Source of the DNA: Cymbidium sinense
Taxonomy: Eukaryota > Streptophyta > Magnoliopsida > Asparagales > Orchidaceae
Length of the DNA: 64,000 bases
Assembly (NCBI GenBank): GCA_021442155.1
Contig: CM038215.1
Location: 276,694,413 to 276,758,412, forward strand
Direction of reading: 5' to 3'
The position numbers and the translations under genes were made by a program. Below the pieces are notes generated by a model that was given only the letters and a program-made list of their open reading frames with translations, was not told the DNA's origin and ran no database searches. Numbering within the stretch: position 1 is the stretch's first letter; the number at the start of each line of letters is the position of its first letter. Below, piece by piece: positions 34,249-46,559 of this stretch.

Positions 34249-37132
34249 TATTAATTCATTTTACATTTATTTATTTTAGTTTAGGTATTTTAGATTATAT
34301 TTTAGGTTTAAGTTTATTTTTTTATTTAGTTTTTTTTTTTAGGTTTAGGTTTTACTTTTTATTTTTAGGTTTAGGTTTAGGTTTTAATTTTAGGTTTATT
34401 TTTAGATTTTATTTTTTAGTTTAGGTTTAGTTTTTTTTAGTTTTTTTATTTTATTTAGGGTTTAGGTTTAGGTTTAGGTTTAGTTTATTTTAGGTTTAGG
34501 TTTAGGTTTTATTTATTTTAGTTTAGGTTTAGGTTTATTTTATTTTTATTTCAAGTTTAGGTTTTTTCTTAGTTTAGGGTTTAGGTTTTATTGTTTATTT
34601 ATTTTTAGGTTTATACTTTAGGTTTAGGTTATTATTTAATTTTTTTACTTTATTTTATTTTAGGTTTATTTTAATTTTTTTAGGTTTAGTTTTTATTTTA
34701 TTTAAGTTTTCTATTTTTTTAGTTTAGTTTAGGTTTATATTTATTTTATTTTAGTTTAGTTTTTACTTTATATTTTATTTTCTTTATAGGTTATGTTTAG
34801 GTTTAGGTTTAGGTTACAATTTTAATTTAGGATTTCATTTTATTTTATTTTTTTATTTTATTTCAATTTTGATTTTTTTATTTAATTTATTTTTAGGTTT
34901 TATTCAATTTAGGTTTAGGTTTTTAGGTTTTTAGGGTTTAGGGTTAGCTGAGGATTTAGGATTTAGAGTTTAGAGTTTGGGGTTTAGGGGTTAGGGTTTA
35001 AGGTTTAATATTTAGGGTTTAGGGTTTAGGATTTATGGTTTAGGAATTTAGGGTTTAGTGTTTATTTTAGGTTTAGGGGTGTTTTAAAAATTAAGTAAAC
35101 TGGTAGGTTTAAAATTATTTTGTTTATTTTAGTTTATTTTATTTTTTATTTTTATTTAGGTTTATTTTTTATTTTTATTTAGTTTAGTTTAGGTTTTTTA
35201 GTTTGGTTTATTTTTTAGGTTTGGGTTTACGTTTATGTTTATTTTTTATTTTAGTTTTACTTTCATTTTATTTTTTATGTTTAGGTTTTATTTTTTATTT
35301 TTAGGTTTATGATTAGGTTTTTATTTATTTTTTTAAGTTTAGGAGTTTATTTTAGGTTTATTTTTAGTTTTTATTTTTTTAGTTTAGGTTTAGGTTTATT
35401 TTAGTTTATTTATTTTAGGTATAGGTTTTTTTTAGTTAAGGGTTTAGGATTCATTTTTTATTTATTTTTAGGTTAATTTTTTTAGGTTTAGGATTTTATT
35501 TAGTTTTTATTTTATTTTGTTTTTATTTTACATTTTGTTTTTATTTTATTTAGGTTTTCTTATGTTTATTTTATTTTTTTAGTTTAGTTTAGTTTTTATA
35601 TATTTTAGTTTAGTTTAGTTTTTAGTTTTTATTTTATTTCATTTATAGATTTAGTTTAGGTTTAGGTTTTAGTTTAGGTTTTATTTTATTTTATTTTTTT
35701 ATTTTATTTCGATTTTGGTTTTTCTATTTAGGATTAAATTCTTATTTATTTTTAGGTTAATATTCTTAGGTTTAGGATTTTATTTAGTTTTTATTTTATT
35801 TTATTTTTTTTTTACATTTTATTAGTATTTTATTTAAATTCTCTCACATTTATTTAATTTTTTTTAGTTTAGTTTAGTTTTTATTTATTTTAATTGAGTT
35901 TTGTTTTTATTTTTATTTTTAGTTTTTTTTTAGGTTTAGGGTTTGGTTTTAAGTTTTAGTTTAGGTTTTATTTTATTTTATTTTATTTAGGTTTTGGTTT
36001 ATTTATTTATTTTATTTTTAGGTTTTATTTAGTTTAGGCATAGATTTTTAGGTTTTTAGGGTTTATGGTTTAGGGTTGTAGGCTTTAGGGTTTAGGGTTT
36101 AGGGTTTAGGGTTTTAGAGTTTAGGCTTTAGGGCTAGGGTTTTTTTGTATTTTTATTTATATTATTTTTTATTTATTTAAATTAAGTAAACTCCTAGGTT
36201 TATGTTTATTTAGTTCATTTAGTTTTTTTATTTGTATTTATTTATTTTATTTTATTTTTTATTTAGGTTTATTTTTATTTTTTTTAGTTTACTTTATTTA
36301 TTTTTGGTTTATTTATTTTAGTTTAGATTTTTTATTTTAGTTTATTTTTTATTTTTATGTTTATTTTTTAGTTTAGTTTTATTTTTATTTTATTTTTTAG
36401 GTGTACATTTTATTTTTTATTTTTAAGTTTATGTTTAGGTTTTTATTTTATTTTTTTAGGTTAAGGTTTTAGGTTTATTTTAAGGTTTTATTTTTTAGTT
36501 TAGGTTTAGGTTTACTTTATTTTATTTTAAATTTAGGATTTGTTTATTTGATTTTAGTTTATATTAGTTTTGCTTTAAGTTTATTTTTTATATATTTTAG
36601 GTTTAGGGTTTTTTTTAGTTTATGGTTTAAGTTTTAGTTATTATTTATTTTTAGGTTTATTTTTTAAGTTTAGGTTTTTTTTTAGTTTCTATTTTATTTT
36701 ATTTTTATTTTATGTTTAGTTTTTATTTTATTTAGGTCTTTTATTTTTTAGTTTAGTTTAGGTTTTTCTTTATTTTATTATTTTTATAGGTTTAGGTTTA
36801 GGTTTGGGTTTAGGTTTAAGTTTTTGTTTTTGTTTTTAATTTATTTTATTTTGGTTTAGGTTTATTTATTTATTTTATTTTTAGGTTTTATTTAGTTTAG
36901 GTTTAGGATTTTAGTTTTTTAGGGTTTAGGGTTTAGGGTTTATGGTTAGTTTAGGGTTTAGGATTTAGGGTTTAGGGGGGTTGGGGTTTAGGCTTTAGGG
37001 TTTAGGGTTTAGAGTTTAAGGTTTTAGGGTGTAGGGTTTAGGGTTTAAGGTTTAGGGTTTTTAGGGTTTAGGGTTTAGGGTTTAGGGTTTAAGTTTTTGA
37101 TTTAGGATTCAGGTTTTAGTTTATGGTTTATG
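34249..37132 (+). repeat. Degenerate telomere-like satellite, TTTAGGG orientation
   Basis: About 2.9 kb of alternating T-rich and heptamer-rich tracts. Heptamer blocks lie at 34930-35060, 36055-36130 and 36910-37120. Unit boxes are at about 35088 and 36179, roughly 1.09 kb apart. No gene is seen. Confidence 0.92.
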
Positions 37133-37600
37133 GTATTTTTTAACAAAGAATAAATTTAGATTCAACATTTCTTCTTTTCGATTTCATCAACTAAGTAACA
37201 TAGCAAGTTTTCTAAGACACATAAGACAACATAGATCAAAATTAAGCACGGATAGAGAAAATCAAAAACCTTAGATAATTAGAACCATTTATTGTAAAGA
37301 CAGTTCCAAATGTAGTAGATCAAATTGGTCCTTCTTTAATTTCTCCAATTCCCATCAGAACCACCCCGGTCTCTTTGGTAGTAGGATCCACCATCACATC
37401 CCCGATCTCTCCCTCCGCCACCACCATTTCTGTAACTTTTGTTGCTCCTCCCTCCTCCATAACCACCACCGACCACCACCTCCATATCCACCAGCACCTC
37501 CAAATGCCCCACCACCATAATGATAATTTTCTGCCTTAGCCTCCATTGCGGATCTAAGTGATCCTAGTTGATGATGTTCCTATCATCAAAGTTCTTAGAG
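37133..37600 (-). pseudogene. Glycine-rich RNA-binding protein 3' fragment, copy 2
   Basis: This is a minus-strand GRP gene fragment with the best preserved C-terminus. From about 37550 it reads into a Gly-rich stretch (GGGAFGGAGGYGGGG). A frameshift near 37475 follows, and then GGYGGGRSNKSYRNGGGGGR and DRGCDGGSYYQRDRGGSDG, ending NWRN at a TAA at 37336-37338. The GGSDGNWRN-type ending is typical of plant glycine-rich RNA-binding proteins. The RRM end at about 37560-37595 is only weakly recognisable. AT-rich sequence from 37335 down to 37133 matches the same part of the other copies and is probably 3' UTR. No intron or upstream exon is present. Confidence 0.85.
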
Positions 37601-37978
37601 TTTAAGTTTAAGTTTAGGTTTATTAAGTTTTATTGTTTAGGTTTATTTTTTAATTTATTTATTTACTTTAAGTTTAGGTTTAGGATTTGAGGTTTAGGGT
37701 TTAGTGTTTAGGGTTTTAGGTTTTATGCTTTTAGGGTTTAGAGTTTAGGGCTTAGTGTTTAGGCTTTAAGGTTTAGGGTTTTTAGGGTTTAGGGTTAGAT
37801 TAGGGTTTAGGGTTTATGGTTTAGACTTTAGGGTTTAAGGTTTAGGGTTTAGGGTTTAGGGTTTATGGTTTAGGGTTTTGGTTTAGGGTTTATGGTTTAG
37901 GGTTTGGGTTTAGTGTTTAGGGTTTAGGGTTTTAGGGTTGTTTAGGATTTAGGGTTTAGAGTTTAGAGTTTATGATTT
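37601..37978 (+). repeat. Telomere-like satellite, heptamer-rich
   Basis: Mostly TTTAGGG and close variants between GRP copy 2 and LINE E. The first 75 bases carry the T-rich flank (TTATTTACTTTAAG) that also borders the other GRP copies. Nothing else is visible. Confidence 0.92.
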
Positions 37979-39838
37979 TTTTATTGTGTGTGTGTGTGTG
38001 TGTATGTTGGGGGGGGGGGGTGGGTTGTTTTACCATAGAAAAGATACAATTTTCTTAAAAGGGTTAATGCTCTAAAATTCAACTCACAGAGCTACAAGAA
38101 TGCTAAAGAACTAAACTCCCATCTAAGTACATTAGAAAATGAAAACAAAACAAAAGAGCAAATACAATAGCTAAAAATCATAAGAGAAAAAGACACAGAG
38201 TAAGACTAAAATAAATCTTGAAAATAGTTAGAAAATAAGTCAACAACAGTTAAAGATTTTTTTGAGAAAGCAAGATAAACAAGATCCATAATAACAACAC
38301 TTCGGTTGACTGAGTAATGACCATTCACTCTGTAAATTTCCAACCTGTAAAAGAAATTAGCAACACACTACAAAGGCAAAAGTCATAGCTAAAAGGATAA
38401 GGATAAAGAGAGGAAAAGGAGAGTCTTGAGAAAGAGAATGTTGTCAGTTAGGATCATCTCAGGGCAATAATACATATGAGCATCAAACATCATAAAGAAG
38501 GGTTATAATCATATGTAATGCTACCAAAGGAGAAGAGGTGAGTAACATCAAAGACATCATAGGACATACCATACAAGCAAACATCCAAGGCCGACAATCA
38601 ATAGTGTTCTAGATCAACCATTAAACAAAGAGAAATTGACCAACAACTAGCTAACCACAAACAAAACCACAACAAACTAATCACAATAACCAGAGAGGCT
38701 AGAACAAAGTCGAACACCAACAACAACCATTATCCAAAACCCATCCAAGCTCCAAACCGGGAGGGAGAACAAACAATCAACAAGCAGGACCCATGCCAAT
38801 TAATAGAAACAACAAAACCAAGATAGGAGCCCTCAAACCAAAGTCCGACAAGTAGTCACCAAGCCAAACCGGTGAGAGCAACCACAAACGACATGAAATG
38901 AAACCATCAAGCGGAAGGAAACATAAGGCAGCGAAATCGTAGAAGACAAAATAACCACACAAAAGGGGAGGCGACCACCACCGAAACCAAAAGTCCAATC
39001 CAAGGATCAACAAAGCAGTACAACAAAAGGCTCCAGAAAATTGTCCAAGAAGAAGGAAAATACGAATAAGGAAAAAATCAACCAGCCAAGATTCTAAGGA
39101 CAACTAAAAGTCCTTCAACCAGATAAGCTATGTAAAACAGCCATAAGACAACCACTAGAGAACAACCCATAATAAGTAACCAATCAAAGAAGCATTTTTC
39201 AGCAGCCAAGGAAAAGTAGAAAATTGATAAAGTACCATACAATAGAGGTTGAAAAGAAGCACAACAACCATAGAAAGGCAACCGTAGTTGCTAGCTAGGA
39301 CCTACCAAAAAACCAAACTTCCCCAGCAATAAAGGCTAACCTAACATGAAGCGTAATAATAACACAAAATGTGCTACAAATAATGCACCCAATAGAGGCT
39401 AATCCCAAGAGAAAAATTGAACACAAAACCAAGGCAAAAGAAGGATCCAACAATAAACATCAAGGAACAGGGAAGCAAACCCAAAAAAGTAGCCAAAATA
39501 TTTTCCAAAAAAGGTTTAGAAAGGCAACAACCAATAGCAGTTACCACAAGAAAGGCCACCCATCCAATAATAAAAAATCAACAAAAAGTAATTTAAGTTT
39601 AAGAGTAGAGCCAACAAACCAACCTGTGTAGAAAATAGAATAAAGCCAGAGCAAAAACCATCTCATCCACCAACAACCAAAGTAAGAAGGCCGGGAAGAC
39701 AGGATCCACCAGGCTAAAAAAATCAAACCAACCCAGGCTGGAAAGACAGGAACCACCAAGTAGCAACCACCAGGCTAATCCAAAAGCTAGAGGTCAAAAA
39801 CATAACCCACCTCAAGCTAAAAAGTGAGAATAACTTTA
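37979..39838 (-). mobile_element. LINE copy E, 3' tail only
   Basis: This is a minus-strand 5'-truncated LINE insertion holding only the last ~1.85 kb of the 3' tail; ORF1 and ORF2 are absent. It is clearly alignable with the D tail: for example 38510-38630 against 60005-60120, both containing CATATGTAATGCTACCAA, and the 3' terminal 38030-38140 against 59515-59620. Open frames on the sense strand (38777-39103, 39078-39281) are hydrophobic and composition-driven. Instead of a plain poly(A) tail, the sense 3' end carries a C run and a (CA)n tract before the satellite resumes. Satellite flanks it directly on both sides, with no obvious target duplication. Confidence 0.85.
37985..38024. repeat. 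(TG)n and G-run at the 3' end of LINE E
   Basis: On the + strand there is a TG run at 37985-38003, then ATGTT, a run of twelve G at about 38009-38020, T and GGG. In sense orientation this is a C run followed by CA repeats, placed between the conserved LINE terminus and the satellite, where copies A and C have poly(A). Confidence 0.85.
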
Positions 39839-42243
39839 GGGTTGAGGGTTTAAGGTTTAGGGTTTAGGGTTATGGTTTAGGGTTTAGGATTTAGGGTTTA
39901 GGGTTTAGTGTTTAGGCTCTACGGTTTAGGGTTTTGAGGGTTTAGGGTTTAGAGTTTATGGTTAGTTTAGGGTTTAGGGTTTAGGTTTAGGCTAGGTTAA
40001 ACTTTAAAGTTTAAGGTTTATGGTTTTTTTATGTTTAAGGTTTAGGGTTTTGGGTTTAGGGTTTAAGGTTTAGGGTTTTTTATGGTTTAGGGTTTATTTT
40101 AGGTTTAGGTTTTTTTAAAAAAAATTAAGTAAACTAGTAGGTTTAGATTTAATTAGTTTATTTAACTTATTTTTTATTTATTTTAGTTTATTATATTTAT
40201 TTTTATTTTTATTTAGGTTTATTTTTTATTTAGTTTAGTTTCTTTATTTTAAGTTTATTTATTTAAGTTTAGGTTTTTATTTTAGTTTATCTTTTAGGTT
40301 TAGGATTAGGTTAATGTTTATTTTTATTTTATTTGTTAGGTTTAAGTTTTCTTTTATATTTTTTAGGTTTAGGTTTAGGTTTTTATTTTATTTTTTTAGG
40401 TTTAGGTTTTAGGTTTTTATTTTAGGTTTATTTTTAGGTTTATGATTATTTTTAGTTTATTTTATTTTATTTAGTTTATTTTTGGTTTATCTTTATGTTT
40501 TATTTATTTTAGTTTAGTTTATTTTAGTTTAAGTTTAGGTTTTTTTTAATTTATATATTTTAGGTTTAGGTTTTTTTTTAGTTTAGGGTTTAAGTTTTAT
40601 TTTTTTAATTTATTTTTAGGTTTATTTTTTAGGTTTAGGTAATTATTTAGTTTTTATTTGGCTTTATTTTTAAGTTTAATTTATTTTTATTTTGCTTTTA
40701 GTTTTTATTTTATGTAGGTTTTTTATTTTTAGGTTTATTTTATTTTTTATTCTATTTAGGTTTTAATTTATTCTATTTTAGTTTTTATTTTTATTTTATT
40801 TTATTTTTAGGTTTACATTTAGGTTTAGGTTTAGGTTTAGATTTTTATTTTAATTTATTTTTATTTTATTTAGATTTAGATTTTTTATTTATTTTATTTC
40901 TAGGTTTTATTTAGTTTAGGTTTAGGTTTTTAGGTTTTTAGGGTTTAGGATTTAGGGTTTAGGGTTTAGGGTTGAGGATTTTGGCTTTTATTTTTTAGGG
41001 TTAAGGGTTTAGGGTTTAGGGTTTAGGGTTTTATGGTTCAGGGTGTAAGGTTTAGGGTTTAGGGTTTATTTTAGGTTTAGGTTTTCTTTTAAAAGATTAA
41101 GTAAACTTATAGGTTTAGGTTTATCTTGTTTATTTAGTTTTATTTATTTATTTTAGTTTATTTTATTTTTTATTTTTATTTAGGTTTATTTTTATTTTTA
41201 TTTAGTTTAGTTTATTTATTTTAGGTTTATTTAGTTTAGTTTACTTATTTTAGGTTAAGGGTCTTGGGTTTAGGGTTTATGGTTTAAGGTTAAGGTTTAG
41301 GGTTTAGGGTTTAGGGTTTTAGGGTTTATGCTTTTAGGGTTTAGTGTTTAGGGTTATGATTGGGTTTAATATTTAGGGTTTAGTGTTTAGACTTTAGGGT
41401 TTAGGATTAGTTTAGGGTTTAGGGTTTAGGGTTTATGATTTAGGGTTAAAGGGTTTAGGGCTTAGGGTTTTGGGTTTAGGGTTTTAGGGTTATTTTAGGG
41501 TTTAGGGTTTAGGGGGATTAGGGTTTACAATTTAAGGTTTAGGGTTTAGGGTTTAGGGTTGTAGGGTTTAGGGTGGTTTAGGTTTTAGGGTTTAAGGTTT
41601 ATTTAGGGTTTAGTGTTCATGGTTTAGGTTAGTTTAGGTTTAGGATTTAGTGTTTAGGGCTTATGGTTTTTTAAGGTTTAGGGTTTAAGGTTTACAGATA
41701 ATGGTTTAGGTTATTTTAGGGTTTAGGGTTTAGGGTTCAGGGCTTAGGGTTGTAGGTTTAGGGTTTAGTGTTTAGAGTTTAGGATTTAGGATTTTAGGTT
41801 TGGGATTTTTAGTGTTTAAGGTTTAGGTTTAATTTATTTTTAGGTTTACTTTTTTTGGTTTAGGTTTCTATTTAGTTTTTATTTTATTTTATTTTAGATT
41901 TATTTTTATTTATTTTAGGTTTTAGGTTTAGGTTTAGGTTTAGGTATAGGTTTAGGTTTTAGTTTATGTTTTTATTTTATTTTATCTTTTTATTTCATTT
42001 TGGCTTAGGTTTTTTTAATTATTTTATTTTTAGGTTTTATTTAGTTTAGGTTTAGGTTTTTAGCTTTTTAGGTTTTAGGGTTTAGGGTTTAGGGTTTGGG
42101 GTTTAGGGTTTAGGGTTTAGGGTTTAGTAGGGTTTAGGGTTTAAGGTTTAGGTTTTAGGGTTTAGGTTTTACAGTTTAGGGTTTTAGGGTTTAGGTTTAG
42201 GGTTCATGATTTAGTTTAGGGGTTAGGGTTTAAGGTTTTTGGT
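39839..42243 (+). repeat. Degenerate telomere-like satellite, TTTAGGG orientation
   Basis: About 2.4 kb. Heptamer-rich blocks are at 39839-40110, 40935-41075, 41255-41830 and 42060-42240, with T-rich half-units between. Unit boxes at about 40124 and 41094 are 970 bp apart. No gene is visible. Confidence 0.92.
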
Positions 42244-42665
42244 CTTTTTTTAATAGAAAACAAATTCTGATTCAACATTTCCTCTTTTTGATTTCATCAA
42301 CCAAGTATCACACCAAGTTTTCTATGACACAAATGACAATATAGATAAAAAATGAGCAAGAATAGAGCAACTAAAAAAGCCTATATAACTAGTACTATCT
42401 CTATTATAAATACACAGTTCTATATGTAGTAGATCAGATCGTCTGTTCTTTAGTTTCTCCAGTTCTCATCAGAACCACCCTAGCCTCTTGAGTAGTAGGA
42501 TCCACCATCATATCCCAGATCTCTTCCTCCTCCATCACCATGGTTATAACAACCATCGCTTTCATCCACCTCCCTAACCACTCCACCTCAGTCCCACCCT
42601 CTACAATGGCCTCGGCCTTCTTCTCCACCCACTGAGCATGGTTGATGGTGATGTTCCTAGTCAAG
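42244..42665 (-). pseudogene. Glycine-rich RNA-binding protein 3' fragment, copy 3
   Basis: This is a minus-strand GRP fragment. It begins with RNITINHAQ (about 42630-42660), matching the end of the RRM in the family. The following Gly-rich domain is out of frame and contracted by deletions. The homologous end reads SYYSRG, a stop, GGSDENWRN and a stop at about 42445-42500. The AT-rich 3' UTR-like part down to 42244 is well conserved with copies 1 and 4-6. The 76-residue open frame at 42434-42664 follows the right frame only at its start and is not a real protein. Confidence 0.78.
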
Positions 42666-43685
42666 TTTATGTTTAGGTTTAAGGTTTTAAGATTTACATT
42701 TATTTTTTTAATTTGTTTAGTTACTTAGGTTGGGTTTGGGTTTAAGGGTTTGGTTTAGGGTTTAAGTTTAGGTTGATGCATTGAGGTTTAGATTTTAGGG
42801 TTTAGGATTTAGGTTTAGGGTTTAGGTTGTAGGTTTAAGGTTAATGGTTTTAAAATTAAATGCAGGTTATGGTTTATTTAGTTTATTTTTTATTTATTTT
42901 AGTTTAGTTTATTTTTTCATTTACTTTTATTTAATTTAGTTTATTTATTTTAGGTTTATTTATTTAAATTTAGGTTTTTTATTTTAGTTTATTTTTTAGG
43001 TTTAGGTTTAGGTTTAAGTTTATTTTTTAGTTGAGTTTTATTTTTATTTTATTATTTATGTTTAGGTTTTATTTTTATTTTATGTTTAGGTTTAGGTTTT
43101 ATTTTATTTTTTTGGCTTTTAAGTTTTATTTTAGGTTTATTTTAGGTTTTATTCTTTAATTTAGGTTTAGTTTTTTTTATTTATTTTTTAGGTTTAAGTT
43201 TACTTTATTTTAGTTTAGTTTAGGTTTTATTTATTTTTTTAGGTTTAGGTTTTATTTATTTTTTTTTATTTTTTTATTTTAGGTTTTACATTTTTTTAGT
43301 TTTAGTTTAGGTTTTTTAATTCATTTAGGTTTTTTACATTAAGGTTTATTTTTTAGGTTTAGGTTTTTATTTAGTTTTTATTTAATTTTATTTTACGTTT
43401 ATTTTATATTTATTTTACATTTAGTTTTCATTTTATTTAGGTTTTTTATTCTTGGGTTTAATTTATTTTTTCTATAGTTTAGTTTATATTTATTTTATTT
43501 TAGTTTATTTCTATTAGATAATTTTATTTTGGGTTTAAGTTTATGCTTTAGTTTAGGTTATTATTTAATTTTATTTTTTATTTTATTTAGGTTTAGGTTT
43601 TTTTATTTATTTTATTTTTAGGTTTTATTTAGTTTAGGTTTAGGATTTTAGGTTTTTTGGTTTAGGTTTTAGGTTTAGGGTTTAG

Positions 43686-43687
<2 letters not shown>
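42666..43687 (+). repeat. Degenerate telomere-like satellite, TTTAGGG orientation
   Basis: T-rich half-unit with a weak unit box at about 42852, ending in a short heptamer stretch (43660-43687) at the 3' end of LINE C. Nothing else is visible. Confidence 0.9.

Positions 43688-43722
<35 letters not shown>
43688..43722 (-). other. Poly(A) tail of LINE C (35 nt)
   Basis: Thirty-five consecutive T on the + strand, directly after the conserved 3' terminus (sense GGGGTTTCCTT) and directly before TTTAGGG satellite. It marks the 3' end of the reverse-transcribed RNA. Confidence 0.93.
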
Positions 43723-43725
<3 letters not shown>

Positions 43726-46559
43726 GAAACCCCATTATACGGGGGTATTTTATTGCCACAAAAAAAGGGTTACAAGATCCTTAAAGAGGATAAACTCTGA
43801 ATCTACTGCTCAAAGAGGTACAATCAGCCTAAGGAGTAAATCCCCATCTAAGTACATCCAAAATCAAGAGAAAACATTAAAACAATCAAAAGATACAATA
43901 TGGCTAACATAATAATCGAAAGGAAGATTAAGGCCAATGCTCTGATAGTTGTAAGAGAGCTTGGTAATATGGAGCAAACCTATAAGAGAACAAGGGAGAA
44001 TCACCTGCAAAGTGACACTAGAGAGGAGATTAGAGCAAAAATAATACAAATAGAGAGAAATGAAAACAATAAAAGCGAGCGATAATAGGGAAAGTTGATA
44101 AAGAAGGCTCAGCTCAATCACACCAAATTGGATGCAAAGAGCATCCAAACTTCATTAGAAGGGTTACATCACATGAGTTACTACCATACCAAAAGGGAGT
44201 GAAAACATCACAGCCATCATAGCCAACAAACCTGTGAGGAGGTAACACCCAGTTGTTGATAGTCTTATGAACTTTATTACCTGCAATTGCTGCGATCCTG
44301 CTAATCAAGTCAATGATCTTATAGCTCAGACCTTCCCATCATAAGATATATAATTGAAACTTTTAGGCCAGAAAACAACCCCCTTTTTTATGTCCATATG
44401 AGTAATTGGAGAAAGACAATTGTAAAGGAAGGCTAGCTCAACACGGAAAAAGGTGCAACCAACCAAAACTAACAACAAGTAAGGACATTTAGAGCTACAG
44501 CTCCCATGGCAGCAGTCAAAATTCAGATAATCCAGCTCAACAGATAACCGAGAGAACAAGACAACAAAAGGAAGCAACTTCCCATAACACCACTCTTTTA
44601 GAATAGACAACTCAAAATCGACAAACCAAACTGAGAGATAGAATAGAGACAATAGGTAATGCAAATTACAAGATTCAGAGATGAACAGTGTGAAAAAAAG
44701 ACGCATAATAAAGCCAACCCCAACAAGAAAACAAGTAATGCAACAATGTAAAATAGAATGCAAAAAAAGATAGGACAATGGATAACCAAAGCAAAAAATA
44801 GCCAAGACAGCAACAATGAAGACGACAACATTCGAACAGCGAAGGACTACAGATTGGCCATAAAACCTCCCAATCAGAGTAGATATTAGGCAATAAAAAT
44901 AGTTATCTTGAAGGCGCAAACAGACTCCAAAACCATCACCATCGAGCATCAAGAGAAATGTTTGAGCAAGAAGGACCCAAATCTTGCGACCAACATAGAA
45001 GGAGCCAATAAGGGTGGCCAGATAAACCAAGCCAGGAAATTTCCAGGACATGAAACAATCAAAATAACAAAAACCAGCTAGCATGTCATAATGCCTCCCA
45101 TCCAATCTAAATAGAGCAACAGATGCAGGTTTATCAGAGAGAGGATGAAAGAAATAGCAACAGATATGATAGATCACATTAGTCCGATGATAAGCAACTA
45201 AAAGACCAAAAAGGGGGTTCAAAGCAAAGTCCACCAAGCAATCAACAACAACATGCTGAACAAGGTAAACCAAAACCCCAGACACAATAATCCAATAAAT
45301 AAAGCAGAAAACCAAATGGCCAAGAGGCCACCCAAAATTATATATAAGTAAATGGAAGGATAGATAATGAATAGCACCCCACCCCAAGCAAATTACAGAG
45401 AAATTAGATCATGTGGTGCTTAATCACCATAATCCAACACTGGATAGTGACAATAATAACCAATAGGATTGCCAATAATCCCATTATGCTTATAAGATAA
45501 ACCATTGATGCCCTTCCAAAGATAACAAAAAAAGGATATTTAAAAAGGCATGTTCACAACATAACAAATGGAGAGAAGACCACAAAAAAACAACAATCTA
45601 GATATTGGCATCTTGGACAAGGAAAAAAACCAAAAATCAAGAATACAAAATTACCCACAATCACAAAGAAATGGGGATAATGATCCATTGAGAAAATCCA
45701 AGCTTGCTGCTCCTGGAAAACAAAACCAGAGATAGCAAGATTGACAGAAGCCTCAAGGAACCAAATCAACCTCAGAAAAACTACGACATAAGGAACATTC
45801 ATAACAGCAGCAACAATATCCCTATTCAGCCCACAATCCTTGGAGAAATACCCACGGCTTGCCAAAATAAATCATTGAGAGTATACCAACCATAGTTTAT
45901 GATCAAGTAGAACAGTTGATAAGGCATAGTGAGTTGCACAAACAAGACTAAAAAGGGATATTATAGGTGGTAAGACATTAAACAATAATCGATAAACCAA
46001 ATCCACAAACATCCAAAGTCTTAAAGCGAATGTAACATCACTATAGTACCACACTAATAGAAATGGCACTCCAATCCAAGAAGGTAACAACACGACCAAT
46101 AGATGGGATTACAATATAAACAAAGACTGTAGATATGATTCACAGCCACCCAAAAATGAGCAACAACCCAAATAATCCGGGCAATCAGAGAGTCACTCCC
46201 ATTAGAGCAACTATTGCAACATAAGTCACCATTAAGGTTAAGAAGGTCGACCTATGAGAAAGCCTGCAAAGAACATCGATAGGGGAGGAAGAAAGGAAGA
46301 AAGCACCCCATAGCAAGATCCCACCAAAGAAACCTTGAAAACAGAAATGGCATGATGAATGGGGTCCAGGTTCCAGTAAAAACAACATCGAGGATGATAA
46401 GTATCAGCAAAAAAACCAAAGGTCCTCTTCATGCACAAAAATGAAGTAAAATATAACTCCCAAAAATAAAAGAAAAATGTCAAGGAGAGTTAGAACACAA
46501 GGGAACAGAAAACCAAAAAAAGAGAGACGAAGAGGAGAGTTTGATTCTGAGGTAAGGAA
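43723..46559 (-). other. LINE C 3' tail with a 353-residue open frame
   Basis: This is the 2.8 kb region after ORF2, T/G-rich in sense. It holds the longest uninterrupted tail frame in the window: 45387 down to 44326, 353 residues, very hydrophobic and rich in Leu, Phe, Cys, Val and Tyr, including FALNPLFGLLVAYH, which resembles FALNPLSCLFYADH in the tail of copy A. Other frames (46099-45872, 46483-46238) are also hydrophobic. No domain is recognised. It is either a stop-poor non-coding tail or a decayed third reading frame; I favour the first because in A the similarity moves between frames. Confidence 0.65.

Noticed and set aside
39371..39631. 86-residue + strand Lys-rich frame
   Set aside because: It is antisense to the LINE E tail in an A-rich region; no domain.
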